Shown piece by piece: positions 35,283 to 46,350 of a DNA stretch of 64,000 bases. How positions within the stretch are numbered: the first letter of the stretch is position 1; each line of letters opens with the position of its first letter. The notes beneath the pieces were generated by a model. The model was not told where the DNA came from and ran no database searches. It saw only the letters and a list, made by a program, of their open reading frames with translations. Origin of the DNA: Chaetomium olivaceum (taxonomy: Eukaryota; Ascomycota; Sordariomycetes; Sordariales; Chaetomiaceae); the NCBI GenBank assembly GCA_039881045.1, contig JAYWVB010000082.1:1-64000 (forward strand), given 5' to 3'. Both the position numbers and the translations under genes were made by a program.

Positions 35283-36245
35283 TCAGCGCTTGGACTCTTG
35301 CGCGCCGAATTCTTCCTCTGTATCAGGTTCGTCCACGCCGTCGATAGGCTGGTCTCCAGAAACAGGGGGAGCCTTCTCAGTGGGCGGAAAGGGGGCTGGA
35401 ATGACCTCGTCGTCGCGGACACGCCTCGATGGTGCCGGTAGAAAAGATCCACGCTGGCCCTGGCGAAGGCCTGTTTGGATGGGTACCCACTTAGGCCGTG
35501 GTCCCAGCAACCTTTGTTCCAGGGCACGTTCAGCTGGGATGCGACAGAAGCCGAGTCCTTGTTCGGCATAATAGGCAGGCAGCCACCACCTGGACCCTGT
35601 ATGGTAAGGGACGATGTCGGAAAAGTCAACGAGCACACCCTTTCCGAGCCAGTTTGTCGGGTTGAAGCGGTCAATCATGAACCCGGCGAGGTGAAAGAAG
35701 TTGACCTGGGAGTCGATTCTGTCCAAATCGGGGGTATCCTCCTCCACGAACTGGTAGACGATTGCTGCGTAGGACTCGTCGTCGACATTGGCTTCTTGTG
35801 GGATCTTCGCCTTTCTGAAGTGCTCATTGATCTTGCTGCCCTTGAACTCGGTCCAACCGAGACAGCCGACGAGTTGCGGGTCGCTCTCGATGGGGATGAA
35901 CCCTTGGGGCTGTGGCCTGGTTACCGCTTGCTGGCAAAAGGCGCGAAGATTATCACGGGCGTGGGAGAGCTAGACACAATTCAAGTCAGGTGGGGGATAG
36001 GGGGTTAGGCGTAGACACGGACAGAGGCAGCGTCTTACAATCTTCACGGCCAATGGGTCTGTACGGCCGCAGACCCTCGCCTTGAGGACGAGGCCATCGA
36101 TACCACACCCGAGATACCGCCCCAGCCTCAGATGCTCAATCGGTTCGGGAAATTGCCTGAGCCGCGGCTCCCTAAAATCTTCCCAGAGAAGAGACGGATC
36201 TCCAGAGAGCGGCTCCAACGACGTGAAGTAGCGTTCCGATGGCAT
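35283..36245 (-). CDS. Kinetochore Sim4 subunit FTA2-like / kinase-fold protein
   Basis: Exons (minus) 36245-36039 and 35969-35283, intron 69 nt, 297 residues. A kinase-like N-lobe is visible: LGRYLGCGIDGLVLKARVCG then PLAVKI, resembling the Gly-rich loop and VAxK. After the intron comes AFCQQAV, QLVGCLGWTEFKG, YAAIVYQFVEE, and GFMIDRFNPTNWLGKGVLVDFSDIV, the last part being where HRD-Asn-DFG would lie; HRD is absent but NWLGKGVLVDFSD may be a degenerate equivalent. These blocks fit the FTA2-like family, which has many ascomycete paralogues of unknown role, so a true kinetochore function is doubtful. C-terminus is a Pro-rich acidic tail. Divergent from the reductase gene by 551 bases. Confidence 0.6.
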
Positions 36246-36796
36246 AGTAGGTTTTGGCGGACAGGTTGTGTGTGAAAGCAGCGCCCTCTTAGGGACGGAG
36301 GAAGGGCGGCACAAGCCAGGGTATGTAACTAGAGTATTGTTGGGTTAGCAACCGCATTTTTGCACCTTGTTGATGGAAGAGAAGGAACGGGATGAAGCAG
36401 CGATACCTCCCTGTGTATGGGTTTCAATGGTATTCAAATCAAATCAAATTTGAAAGAAACCAGCAGTTCGCACAAAGTCGGTTTGCTGGATGTCGACTTT
36501 CTCTTGAATGTGAAAAAGAGTAAAGAGTGTTAGATACCTAGGTAGGTACCTAGGTATGGAATACTAGGACAGGGGATGGTGACACCAATTGAGGAAAGAG
36601 AGCAGCAACAGCGGCTTGCCGCGGCGTCTCTTTAAACGAAGGGCGCACTGATAACATTGTCTCGGCAGCGATGTCGGAGTCAACACAACAAACAACATGG
36701 TTGGCTGGTGATGACCGTGAGTCCATTCTCCATTCTCCGTTCTCCATTCTACTTTATGATTCAGTTGAATAATAATCCAGAACTTCAAAATCCAAT
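36246..36796. other. Divergent promoter region
   Basis: 551 bases. Contains a near-palindromic CCTAGGTA-type repeat at 36535-36556 (TACCTAGGTA twice) and a CAAAT repeat near 36430-36450. No gene. Confidence 0.6.
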
Positions 36797-37977
36797 ATGG
36801 CAAGTCAGCGCCTAGTCCTCATCACCGGTATCAACGGTTACATTGCTGCACATACGGCAGCGACCTTCCTCAAAGCTGGGTACGCCGTTCGAGGAACGGT
36901 CCGCGCGAGGACTCCCAACGTCGAGTCGCTTGTCCGCACCCTTAGCAAATACCACGATGGAAATCGGCTGGAGCTGGTGGAGGTGCCGGATATCAGCGCC
37001 GATGGGGCTTTTGACCGTGCTGTTGAAGGTCCTAACTTCCACTTCGTCTCCCTGCGGTGCAATGAAATAATACTGATTCGTACTAATCCCTTTTATTCTA
37101 GGCGTCCAGGCGGTAGCACACCTTGCGAGTCCCGTCTCCATGGCTGAGACCGATCCAGAGCCCATGATGCGGGCCTCTGTCCAAGGCACAACCTCCCTTC
37201 TCGCCTCTGCTTTGGCTGAATCAAAGAAACAGCCCCGGAATGTACTGAAATCAGTTGTGTTTATGTCTACCGTCAGCGCCGTTTTCTCATCCTCCAAGCC
37301 GTCAGGACATGTCTTTACCGAGACGGACTGGAACGATGCTGCCGAGGAGGAAGTGCGCCGACTGGGCAAGAACACGCCTGGGTATGTCATCTACCAGACG
37401 AGCAAGACAGCTGCCGAGAGGGCGTTCTGGGGGTTTGGAAAAAATACGGGGGCTGAGTTTTCCATGACAGCGCTGTGCCCGGCGTAAGTTATTCCCAGTC
37501 CGTCAGTCCCAGTATGTACCACTCACCATATGAAGTCCCGTTCTCGGGCCACCACTGTACCTTCCAGATCCCATTTCCAGCCTCAGCATGCGCGTCAAGG
37601 ATATCTACGACATCTTGCATGGTGGCCCAATACCAGACTTCTCGCCCATCAGGAGCACCTTCATCGACGTCCGTGACGTGGCCGAACTGGTCTTTAAAGC
37701 GGTGGAACAAGACTACGAAACCCCGCGTGCTCGAGAGCGTTACCTGCTTGTTGGGGAGTCACCCATATCACCCCAGGGAATGGCCGACGTGCTGCGGGCT
37801 GCCTTTCCGGACAGGCAAGCCAAAATTCGCGAAGGGAACCCTGGGGAGACATATCCGGACATGACTTGGAGGTTTGACGCGAGCAAGGCGGGCACGCTGC
37901 TCGGTAGGGACTGGACTGGGTTTCAGCAGAGCGTTATTGAGAGTGCAAAGGTATTTCTTGCAGCGGAGGCTGCTTGA
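36797..37977 (+). CDS. NAD(P)-dependent reductase of the dihydroflavonol/ketoreductase (extended SDR) family
   Basis: Reduces aldehydes or ketones; yeast relatives include methylglyoxal/isovaleraldehyde reductase GRE2. Exons 36797-37028, 37102-37483 and 37536-37977 give 351 residues. Rossmann motif TGINGYIAAH (10-19), VQAVAHLASPVS, VVFMSTVSAVF with the catalytic Ser, and YQTSK with Tyr175/Lys179. The third exon start was chosen at 37536 because only that acceptor (ATATGAAG) restores APVLGPPLYLPDP, a substrate-loop block, in frame. FIDVRDVAELVFKAVE and ERYLLVGE close the domain. No signal peptide. It lies 0.5 kb upstream of, and in the same direction as, a copper amine oxidase, whose aldehyde products it might reduce (inference). 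Confidence 0.85.
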
Positions 37978-38466
37978 GGAGTTGGCTTGCCAGCTTGCCG
38001 GGAGGGGAGAAGCCCCTGATTTCCAACCAACACCAGGTCTGAGTAGAGGAGAGGGGTGGGTCGCGGGACTTTGACAAGTCGACCATGCAGATACATGGGA
38101 CATGTAAATATCATGGTCCCAAGGGACGCTGTTCTTACTCAGCGGTATTGAGCCCGCCCTTACCGTGGTCCGTAGTCGGTAGACATGCCTTGGCTTCGGC
38201 TCAACCTAACCTTTGCGGGTCCGGCTCCGGGGCCGATCCCGGTCGGGCCGGCTGCACCTACTGTTAGCGCTCGCACCCCCGCTCCGACTCGGCCAACGCC
38301 GGCACTTGGTCCGCGTCGAGGAGTCCGGAATCACCATGTGACCGCGGCTACCATACTATATTAGCTACGTCTGACTCTCATCCCGCCTCTTTTTTCTGTC
38401 CCAACAATACTTTCACAAACAGGCGAATAGTATATACTGCTGCGTAAATAAAACCAATTCGCAGCC
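37978..38466. other. Intergenic region, promoter of the amine oxidase gene
   Basis: 489 bases. TATA-like CTATATTAG near 38356 and AGTATATACTG near 38429. GC-rich CCGGCTCCGG block near 38220. Nothing coding. Confidence 0.5.
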
Positions 38467-40645
38467 ATGGCCTCCCCTCGCCACCCTTTTGACCCGCTTA
38501 CGGCAAAGGAGATTCAGTTGGTGAGATCAAGACCCTGGGCTACAAACACATAAAAATAGTCAACTGAACAACTAGACAGGCCGCCAATATCCTTATATGC
38601 CACTGTTTTGCTGATGCTGTCATATTCCGAGTCATCACCCTCTGGGAGCCTCCCAAGGCTGAGATGATCCCCTTCCTCGACATGGAACATGGAAAAGAAA
38701 CACCAACGCCCCCGCCACGACTTGCCAAGGTCCAAGCTCATGTGGATAACACCTTCTTTGAGTTCAAGGTTGATCTCGGCCGGCAGAGCGTCATCTCGGA
38801 GGAAACCCTAGATGGCCGCCACTCGCACATCGATAGCGATTACACGCGCAAAGCTGAGGTGGCGTGCATGGCCGACCCTCGCGTAAAGGAACAGGTCGCC
38901 GCTCTCAACCTCCCTGAGGGCGCCACGGTGGTGGTAGAGCCGTGGACGTACGGGCCGGACGGCATGAACGACATGACCAAGCGGATGACCATGGTATGTG
39001 TTGTAGGTGCCCCATCTGTCAAACGGGCTCTAACGGTAGCTCCTAGTGCTGGTTCTACATGCGTCTCTCTGATGACCCGGATGCCAACTACTATGCCTAT
39101 CCTCTTGATCTATGTGTAGAAATGTCAGAAGAGCTCGAGGTGGTCAACATCTTTCACCTTCCCTCCGGCGAGCACGACCGAATCAAGACCGAAGGCAAAC
39201 CCCAGGAGTTCGACCGCCGAAAGATCCACGAAGGCAGCGAGTACTACCCAACACTCAACATGGAGCACCGCACCGCCACCAAGCCCTACCACGTTTCCCA
39301 GCCAGAGGGCCCATCCTTCTCCATCGAAGGTAACAAGATCAGCTGGGAGAAGTGGACACTGCGGGTCGGCTTCAACTACCGTGAGGGCATGACCCTTCAC
39401 GACGTCCGCTTCGACAATCGCAGCCTGTTCTACCGACTGTCCCTAGCCGAGATGTTCGTGCCTTACGGCGACCCGCGCACCCCCTACCCTCGGAAAGCAG
39501 CCTTTGATCTGGGCAACGACGGGGCTGGGCTCTGCGCCAACAACCTCCAGCTCGGCTGCGACTGCCTGGGCCACATCAAGTACTTCGACGGCTGGCTCAG
39601 CACGCGCGCGGGTACCCCCCTCAAGATGCCCAACGTCATCTGCTGCCACGAGATCGACGACGGCATCCTCTGGAAGCACACCAACTTCCGCACCGGCCGG
39701 GCCGCCGTCACCCGCTCCCGCGTGCTCGTCCTCCAAACCATCATCACCGCCAGCAACTACGAGTACATCTTCCTCTTCTACCTTAGCCAGGATGCCTCCC
39801 TGCACTACGAAGTCCGCGCCACCGGCATCCTCTCCACATCCCCCATCCACCTCACCACGCCCTCCCCACCCTACGGCACGGTCGTCGCCCCGGGCGTCCT
39901 CGCCCCCTTCCACCAGCACCTCTTCAGCCTGCGCATCGACCCCGCCGTCGACGGACACGCCAACTCGTTGGTTGTCGAAGAATCCCACCCGCTCCCCGTC
40001 AACGACCCATCCGTCCACAACCCGCACGGCGTCGGGTACGTCACCACACAAACCTACGTCCCCCGCGAAACGGGACTCGACCTCGACCACCGCGTGAACC
40101 GCGTGTTCAAGATGGTCAACGAGGGCAAGCGCAACGCGGTCACGGGCACGCCGGTCGGGATCAAGCTGCTGCCGTGCTACAGCCAGATGCTGCTGGCGCA
40201 CCCGTCGAGCCTGCACGCGCAGCGGTCCGAGTTTGCGGCGCACGCGGTGTGGGTGACGCGGTATGATGACGGGGAAATGTTCCCCGCGGGCAGGTTTACG
40301 ATGCAGTCGCGGGGAGGGGAGGGGATTGCGTCGTGGATTGAGGGGAGGCGGAGGAAAGGGGAGGGGAAAAGGGGGGAGGAGGGGGGTGATGGAGATGGGG
40401 ATGGAGAGTCGGGAGTGAGGAATAGGGATATTGTGGTCTGGCATACCTTTGGCTCGACGCACAACCCCCGAGCCGAGGACTGGCCCGTTATGCCGGTAGA
40501 GAAGATGATTGTGGGGCTGAAGCCGGTGAACTTCTTTGAGAGGAACCCGGCGCTGGACGTGGCTCCCTCGACGCAGGAGAGGAATCTGAGCGTGTTGATA
40601 GAGAACGGGGATGGGCAGGGGGAGAAGGAGTGCTGTGAGAAGTAG
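38467..40645 (+). CDS. Copper amine oxidase (primary amine oxidase, TPQ-dependent)
   Basis: Oxidises primary amines to aldehydes with release of ammonia and H2O2. Exons 38467-38520, 38580-38993 and 39047-40645 give 688 residues. The TPQ precursor Tyr is about residue 394 in TASNYEYIF; the catalytic base Asp about 310 in AAFDLGNDGAG; copper ligands His 445 and 447 in FHQHLFSLRID, with the third His in STHNPRAEDWPVMPVE. The N2/N3 regions carry VITLWEPPK and RRAEVACMADPRV-like TRKAEVACMADPRV. A low-complexity Gly/Glu/Lys insert lies near residues 425-450 of the large exon's end part (EGRRRKGEGKRGEEGG). No signal peptide and no SKL end, so probably cytosolic or imported by another route. Intact frame. 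Confidence 0.95.
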
Positions 40646-41226
40646 TTGGGGGGAAGGTAGGTAATGACCATCGGCTTCGAGATACTTGGTAGTTGAGTGA
40701 CTTGATTTTGTTGATATCCCGATTTCAGGGGCTTACCCCTGAGTGGCGCCCCGGGGGATGCCGAGAGAAGGATGAACACCTACCCTAACCCTGGATACAT
40801 TGAGTGTTCCTTGGTTCCGAGGTTCCTTGCAGTGTCGTATTCCACAGCTTTCTTTCCGTGCTCTGACTTGCCGAACACTCGTCAGCATTTCGATGTCAAA
40901 AGTTCATGAACGAATGCATCCTGACGGTATGTTCACTATCCAACCATATGCTCTTCCCTCGCTGTTCCAGCGATAATTGCCTAGTTATAGTTACTCCTTC
41001 GTAGTCAACGTCGATCTTCACCCTTCCCTCCTTCGGCCGCCGCGGGGCCCGGGTTCAGGGTGATTTGCTGCCCAGACCACCTCGAGTTTACACTGACCGC
41101 CTGCATCGCAGCTGAACAATCGCTCCCCACATCCGATAGTTCCATTGTTCTATTCCGTACCCATAGCTCGATCCACTTAGTGTCCAGTCAACGGTGACGC
41201 TCGACGCTAGCTAACGGCTAGGAGAG
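40646..41226. other. Promoter region of the Zn2Cys6 regulator
   Basis: 581 bases; a CCCTAACCCT doublet near 40782 and no ORF of note. Confidence 0.55.
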
Positions 41227-43993
41227 ATGATGCTGGAGGGTGATTACCACGACGGCGATAGTGCGGCCAGGAGAGCTGTAAGTCCCAATAGCTGCAGCCG
41301 TCCCGCTTCCACATTCCACGCCTCCATCTGCCATCGATGCTGACTGACCCCTGGAGTGTGATCAATGCCGCCTCCGAAAGGCAAGTAACCCTCCCCGGCC
41401 ATTCCATTCCTCCGGCCCTTGCATGCGTCATAGTTTCACAGGCTGAGAGAATGTCTCCAGATACGATGCGACAAGGATTCGCCGTGTGCAAACTGCAGGA
41501 CGGGACGCCGGTCATGCAGCTCAACCGGCGCTGGGCAGCGGCCGAGGGAGGCCCGGCAGCGGGTGCTAATCTCGGCCCAATAGTGAGTCCCCCGGCAAAC
41601 TTGAAGAACCCTGTGTGCCTGCTTGTGTAACTATGTACATGCGCTTGGCCATGTAATGGCAATACTGACAAGATGCTTCCTTTTGTGTAATGTAGTGAGC
41701 GAAAGATAGACCATTTCGAGTCCCGACTCGCAAACATCGAGAACATGCTTCGCGATCTGGCCGTCTCCATCACTAGCCGGAGTCCCTCGGCCTCGGCCAC
41801 CGAGAGCGGGCCTGCGGGTTTTGTCCCGGGCCCGACCGGCTCCTCGCCGGCCGCGGGAGACGCCAACGGCAACGGCACCAATGACATTGTGTACGGGCGT
41901 AACCATGACGACGACGAGGCCATATCAACTTTTGAAGGTGACTCCTCCATATCCGCTCAGACGGTCTTTGCTAGCGAGTTTCTCGAAAACACCGTCACCC
42001 GGACGCTGCCCCGCGACCTAGACCCGGATATGCGGTCCGCTCTGTCCTCACTCCAGCAGATTGTGAGCATGCAAAACCGCCCAAGTGCCCACGAGTCCCG
42101 CTTCGTCAACGCGAAGCCGCTGCCAAAGGGGGGTCTCCGTGAACTCCCCATGCCGCCGGCCCACGTCGTCGTTACCGCCCTACGCGAGACCAAAGGTTCC
42201 CCAACCCCCCTCGCCCCTGACGACATGCTACCAGCCGGACACTGACTCCGCCCCTAGACGGAAATCTCACCAGTTTTGCAACCATCTGCACTTTTATCGC
42301 CGCCGAGAATTTCTCCGAGCGGTGCAGCAAAGTGTACTTTGCCACTGACGACTTCAGCATCATGTCCTGGGGCGTTGTCAACGCGGGCCTGTACTTTTTG
42401 CTGCAGGAGAAGGCCGCGTTGGTCAGCGGCGCAGAGAGGGAGGAGCTGCTCGAGTACCAATCCATGTGCCGTGATAACCTGGAAACCGCCCTCACCAACC
42501 TCCCCCTGCTGATGCCGGCGCGCAAGGAGTGCATCGAGGTGCTGCTGCTCGGGGCATGTCTTTCCCAACCCACCCGTGTCTGTCCATTCCATTCCATACT
42601 GACTGGCATGCCCCCAGGCCTTCTACGCCATCGAGATCTCCAAATTTTCCATCGCCCGCGACCTCAACACGGTAGCAGCCAACCTCTGCCAGACGCTCGG
42701 CTACCACCGGCTACAGGGCGGGATCGACACGACGGCGCGGGCGGTGCTCTTCTGGTCGGCCTACCTGCTCGACAAGGCGCTGTCGGTCCGGTCCGGGCGG
42801 GCGCCTACGATCCAGGACTACGACATCACCCTGCCGCGGGGTCTGGAGTACGGCGAAGACTTGCCCGACGCCTCGTGGGCCGTCGTGTTGGCCCAGTGGA
42901 TCGCGTACGCCGACTTCCTCGGCCGCGCGTACGAGCAGTTGTACAGCCCCGCCGCGCTGGCTCGGCCGCAGGAGCGGCGTGCCGAGAGCGCCCGGCAGCT
43001 TGTCCGGACTATGAGTGCGTTGTCCCCTTTTCCCACCGTACCGTCTTAGAACCACCCCTGGGAGCAAACGGGCTAAATAAATACTGTGACGACAGACAAG
43101 CTGGCCAAGGAGCAGGAGCCGCTGGTGCAGGAAACGCGCAAGAAAGTGCGGGGCATCAAGTTCGACGCCAACAGCCCCTTCCCGATGGACATGGCCATCG
43201 TCGGCGATGAGCTAATGCACTGGTCGGCGCTGACGCTCGTCTACCGCGCCATCCCCAGCCCGCCGGGCTCGCCCAGCACTTTCAACCCGGAGTGTATCCA
43301 CGCGGCACGCCAGGCGTTCGCGTGCCACCAGGAGTACATGAGCATGGCGGGCGATAGCGTGGCGGTGAAGGCGGGGTGTATCCGATGGTATTTCTTTTGG
43401 CTCCGTCCCCCCTCCCCACCCCAACCTTTTTACCTCCTAGCGTATACTGACGTCGACGTGCTTAAAGGAATGTCATCTACGTCCCCTTCACGCCCGTCAT
43501 CATCCTCTTCTGCCACATCGTCGAGACGTCGAACATGGAGGACCTGCAGCGGGTGGCCGACTTTGTCGAGTCGCTAGTCCCCGTGTGCGCCGCCTCCGAA
43601 GCCGTCGCCAAGCTCCACCGCATCTGCCAGGTCCTGCACAACGTCGCGAGCCTGTGCATCCGGGCCAAGGCCCAGCGCCGGCAGGACCCGCAGCAGCGCG
43701 ACCAGGATATGGCCATGGTCGGTAACAACATCGACATGTACCTGAGCCAGCTGGGGTTCATGCCGCAGTTTGGTGGTGGCCATCCGATGCAACAGCCGCC
43801 GCCGCCTGATGCGCAGTTTGCTGGCCCCGGGCCGATACCGGGGCCTGCATTTGGGCCCGGCCATCCCAGCCATCCGCCCCCAGCCAATGAGTTGGGGAAC
43901 TGGTTCTCGGGCAACACCCATATTCTGGGGCTGCTGGAAGAGGATCTGTCCGAGTTTGAGCCGCGTCTGTGGCCCGGGATGGGTCCCCATTAA
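41227..43993 (+). CDS. Zn2Cys6 transcription factor with fungal-specific middle homology domain
   Basis: Nuclear DNA-binding regulator. Eight exons: 41227-41277, 41357-41380, 41461-41582, 41696-42195, 42258-42553, 42618-43014, 43096-43387 and 43468-43993, giving 735 residues. The zinc cluster is split over three exons: C18xxC21 in a 24-nt exon (CDQCRLRK), then IRCDKDSPCANCRTGRRSC; spacing C-x2-C-x6-C-x5-C-x2-C-x6-C is canonical. A short coiled coil follows (ERKIDHFESRLANIENML). The middle domain includes ATICTFIAAENFSERCSKVYF, FYAIEISKFSIARDLNTVAANLCQTLGYH and VLFWSAYLLDKALSVRSGR. The C-terminus is Pro/Gly-rich with an acidic end. Two introns appear to be GC-AG (41381-41460 and 42554-42617), both supported by protein continuity. 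Target unknown; the amine oxidase next door is the obvious candidate. Confidence 0.88.
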
Positions 43994-44258
43994 GGAGGGT
44001 GGCCAGTAAACAGATGCAATGTATACGAAGGGGTGTATATCATGTCGTGAGCGTTTAGCGTTTGTTTTAGGTGGCGTAAGGGGTTGCGAGTGTGTTGAAT
44101 GCTGTTTTTGGAAGACCATAATAATAATCCTCTCACCACCGCTAGGCAGTGGATGAGTTTCGTTTCCCCGTAGCCAGACCAAAACCGGGCGCCGATGTTA
44201 TCGTCGTGATGGTAATATTCGCACCGAACCCAATGAATGAAGAGCCTTTGGTCGTCCC

Positions 44259-44885
44259 TTAGTCGGTCGGCCTCCTCGGATCGTACACCTCGTATCCCTC
44301 ATCCTCCGTGTCGCTCTCCACCAACTCGCTCTTCGCCGGCGCTGCGAAACCCATTTTCGATTCCCCCTCTTTCTTCCCCAACCCAGCATCCTCCTTGGAC
44401 GCAGCCGCAGCAGCAGCACCACCCCCGACCGGCCCAAAAGCCGATTTGAACCCCGTCTTCTTAAACCCACCCTTCTTAAACCCCCCACCGGCCGCCGCAC
44501 CCGCACCTACACCGGCACCCGCCCCTCCCGCATTCCCGGCACCCGCATCCCCAAGCTTGATGCTGATGACCCCCTCGGCCTTTTGCTCCTGGCGGCGGGC
44601 GCGGGCGGTGGCGGCCGGGTCGCGCACCATGGCCTTCATGTCCTTGAGGCGCTGCTTGTGGCTGTGGTCGTAGCTGCTGAGGTGGGCTTCGTAGTCGTTC
44701 ATGCGCGAGTAGCCCTTTTGGCAGAGCTGGCAGTAGAAGGATTGGAGGGCTTCGCGCGCTGAGGAGGTTTGCGCGGGGGGGAGGGTTTGGTGGCGCTGTG
44801 GGTGGTGGGTTAGTGATGGTTAGTGATGCGGGGAGTTTTGGGAAGAATGTCGGGTGTGGAATTGGTGGTAACGTACTGGAGGCAT
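44259..44885 (-). CDS. C2H2 zinc-finger protein of the ZNF804/GPATCH8-like finger type
   Basis: Exons (minus) 44885-44877 (three codons, MPP) and 44795-44259; intron 81 nt; 181 residues. One U1-like C2H2 finger: FYCQLCQKGYSR-MNDYEAHLSSYDHSH, with C-x2-C-x12-H-x5-H spacing, followed by KQRLKDMKAM. This finger with SYDHxHKQRLK is known from GPATCH8/ZNF804 relatives, which are tied to RNA processing, so an RNA-related role is possible. The rest is Ala/Gly-rich low complexity with FKKGGFKKTGFKSAF and an acidic end (VESDTEDEGYEVYD). Divergent from MCP1 by 374 bases. Confidence 0.75.
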
Positions 44886-45259
44886 TTTGACGGTTGTAAA
44901 TCTGAGTGAGTATAGGGTTTTTAATGCGTGATTATGAAAGCTAAGGTGGCTGGCTACTTTGTTTTGGTGGTTCGTGATGGATTCGAGGTTGAGTCGGGAA
45001 TGCTTCTTGCATTATCCAAATACAGAATACAAAGACCCTGGCATTGATGTCTGCCAAGACATGCCCCTGTGGCAGCCCGGAGCACTGTGGGGTTCGGTTA
45101 ACGGCGCTGGGTGTCCGGGCCGCTAACGGGTCAGCCAACAGCATCGGCTCAATAATAAATGCCAACCTGGAAATGGAAACTTGGAATGGAACCCACAAAG
45201 ACGCCAACACATCCCGACTGCGGATTGAGGAGCAAACCGGTCGCGGTTCTCCCGCCACC
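44886..45259. other. Divergent promoter region
   Basis: 374 bases between the C2H2 gene and MCP1; nothing else recognised. Confidence 0.6.
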
Positions 45260-46350
45260 ATGGATAACCATTCACTACGCTCAAGAGCCTCAGAGGCCAC
45301 TCTAGTGTCCCTCTTAGAGCTCGACCCGACGCCCATGGACTCTCCGAACATCGACAAGGACCTCCCACCGCTCCCAGGCCAGACCGACGAAAAGCTCTCA
45401 GACTCGACCGGCTCTGTCAAATCCCCTACAACTTCGACTGGTCTTGGGTTAAGTGGTAGCGGTCATGGCGCAATTTACTACCGTACTTCTACCCCTATCC
45501 CCGATCTCCTGCCTCCCAGACCACCGATCAGGACAACCAGACTAACCTCTCACCCTCTCACCCCGTTAGTAACCCGCATCCAGCGCTACTCCTCCTACAC
45601 CTTCTCCGTCTTCGGCGCCCTCCACCTCGCAACGACCTCCATCATCCCGCTCGCCGCGCGCTCCGTCCCCGCCTCCGAGTCCTACCTCCTCCTCGCGCGC
45701 GAGATCTACCAGACACCGCTCTCGGAGCCCCTCCTCGTCGCCCTCCCCCCCTCGCCCACGTCGGCTCGGGCGCCGCCATCCGCCTGCTCCGCCGCTCCCA
45801 CAACCGCCGCCGCTACTACGGCGAGCACCCGCCACCCCCCACCCACGCCGCCGCCATCGCCAAATCCCCCGGTTACGGCGGCTGGCCCACCTTCAGCTAC
45901 ATCGCCGGGTCCGGGTACGTCTTCGCGGGCGTGCTGGTCGCGCACATGTTTGTCAACCGCGGCCTGCCGCTGGCCGTCGAGGGGGACAGCGCCAACATCG
46001 GGCTGGCGTACGTCGCGCACGGGTTCGTCCGCCACCGCTACGTCTCGTGGCTCGCCTATGCCGTGCTGTTGCCGGCCGGCTGCGGCCACATGGTCTGGGG
46101 CTGGGCGAAGTGGGTTGGGCTCTCGCAGGCTGCGGGCTGGGTGCCCGAGCCCCCGACGGGGAATGTGGCGGTGGATAGGGCGAAGAGGAAGAAGAGGAGG
46201 AGGCGTTTGTTGATTATCAATGGTGTGGCCGCCGCGGCGACGGTGTTGTGGGCTGCGGGCGGGCTGGGGATTGTTGCGAGGGGAGGGGAGACAATGGGCT
46301 GGGTGGGGAAGCTTTACGATGGGCTGTACGACAAGCTGCCGGGGTTCTAG
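45260..46350 (+). CDS. mcp1: Mitochondrial outer-membrane protein MCP1 (DUF1691), one frameshift
   Basis: MCP1 anchors Vps13 at mitochondria and supports lipid exchange (vCLAMP pathway in yeast). Start at 45260 has a strong CACCATGG context. Exon 1 45260-45482; intron 45483-45569 (87 nt, GACTAACC branch) is in frame and has no stop, so unspliced RNA would still translate through it; it is called from the join AIYYL-TRIQRYSSYTFSVF. Exon 2 45570-46350. TM blocks: FGALHLATTSIIPL, GYVFAGVLVAHMFV, WLAYAVLLPAGCGHMVWGW and LLIINGVAAAATVLWAAGG. The frame shifts by one base in a run of seven C at 45745-45751, between EPLLVALP and LAHVGSGAAIRLL; a long wrong-frame ORF continues to 46213. Corrected length about 334. 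Confidence 0.82.

Noticed and set aside
39443..40462. 339-codon ORF on the minus strand
   Set aside because: Lies antisense within the large exon of the copper amine oxidase, is Val/Gly/Glu-rich from GC-rich codon shadowing, and has no domain.
44308..44673. 121-codon plus-strand ORF over the C2H2 gene
   Set aside because: Pro/Ala-rich shadow of the low-complexity tail on the other strand.
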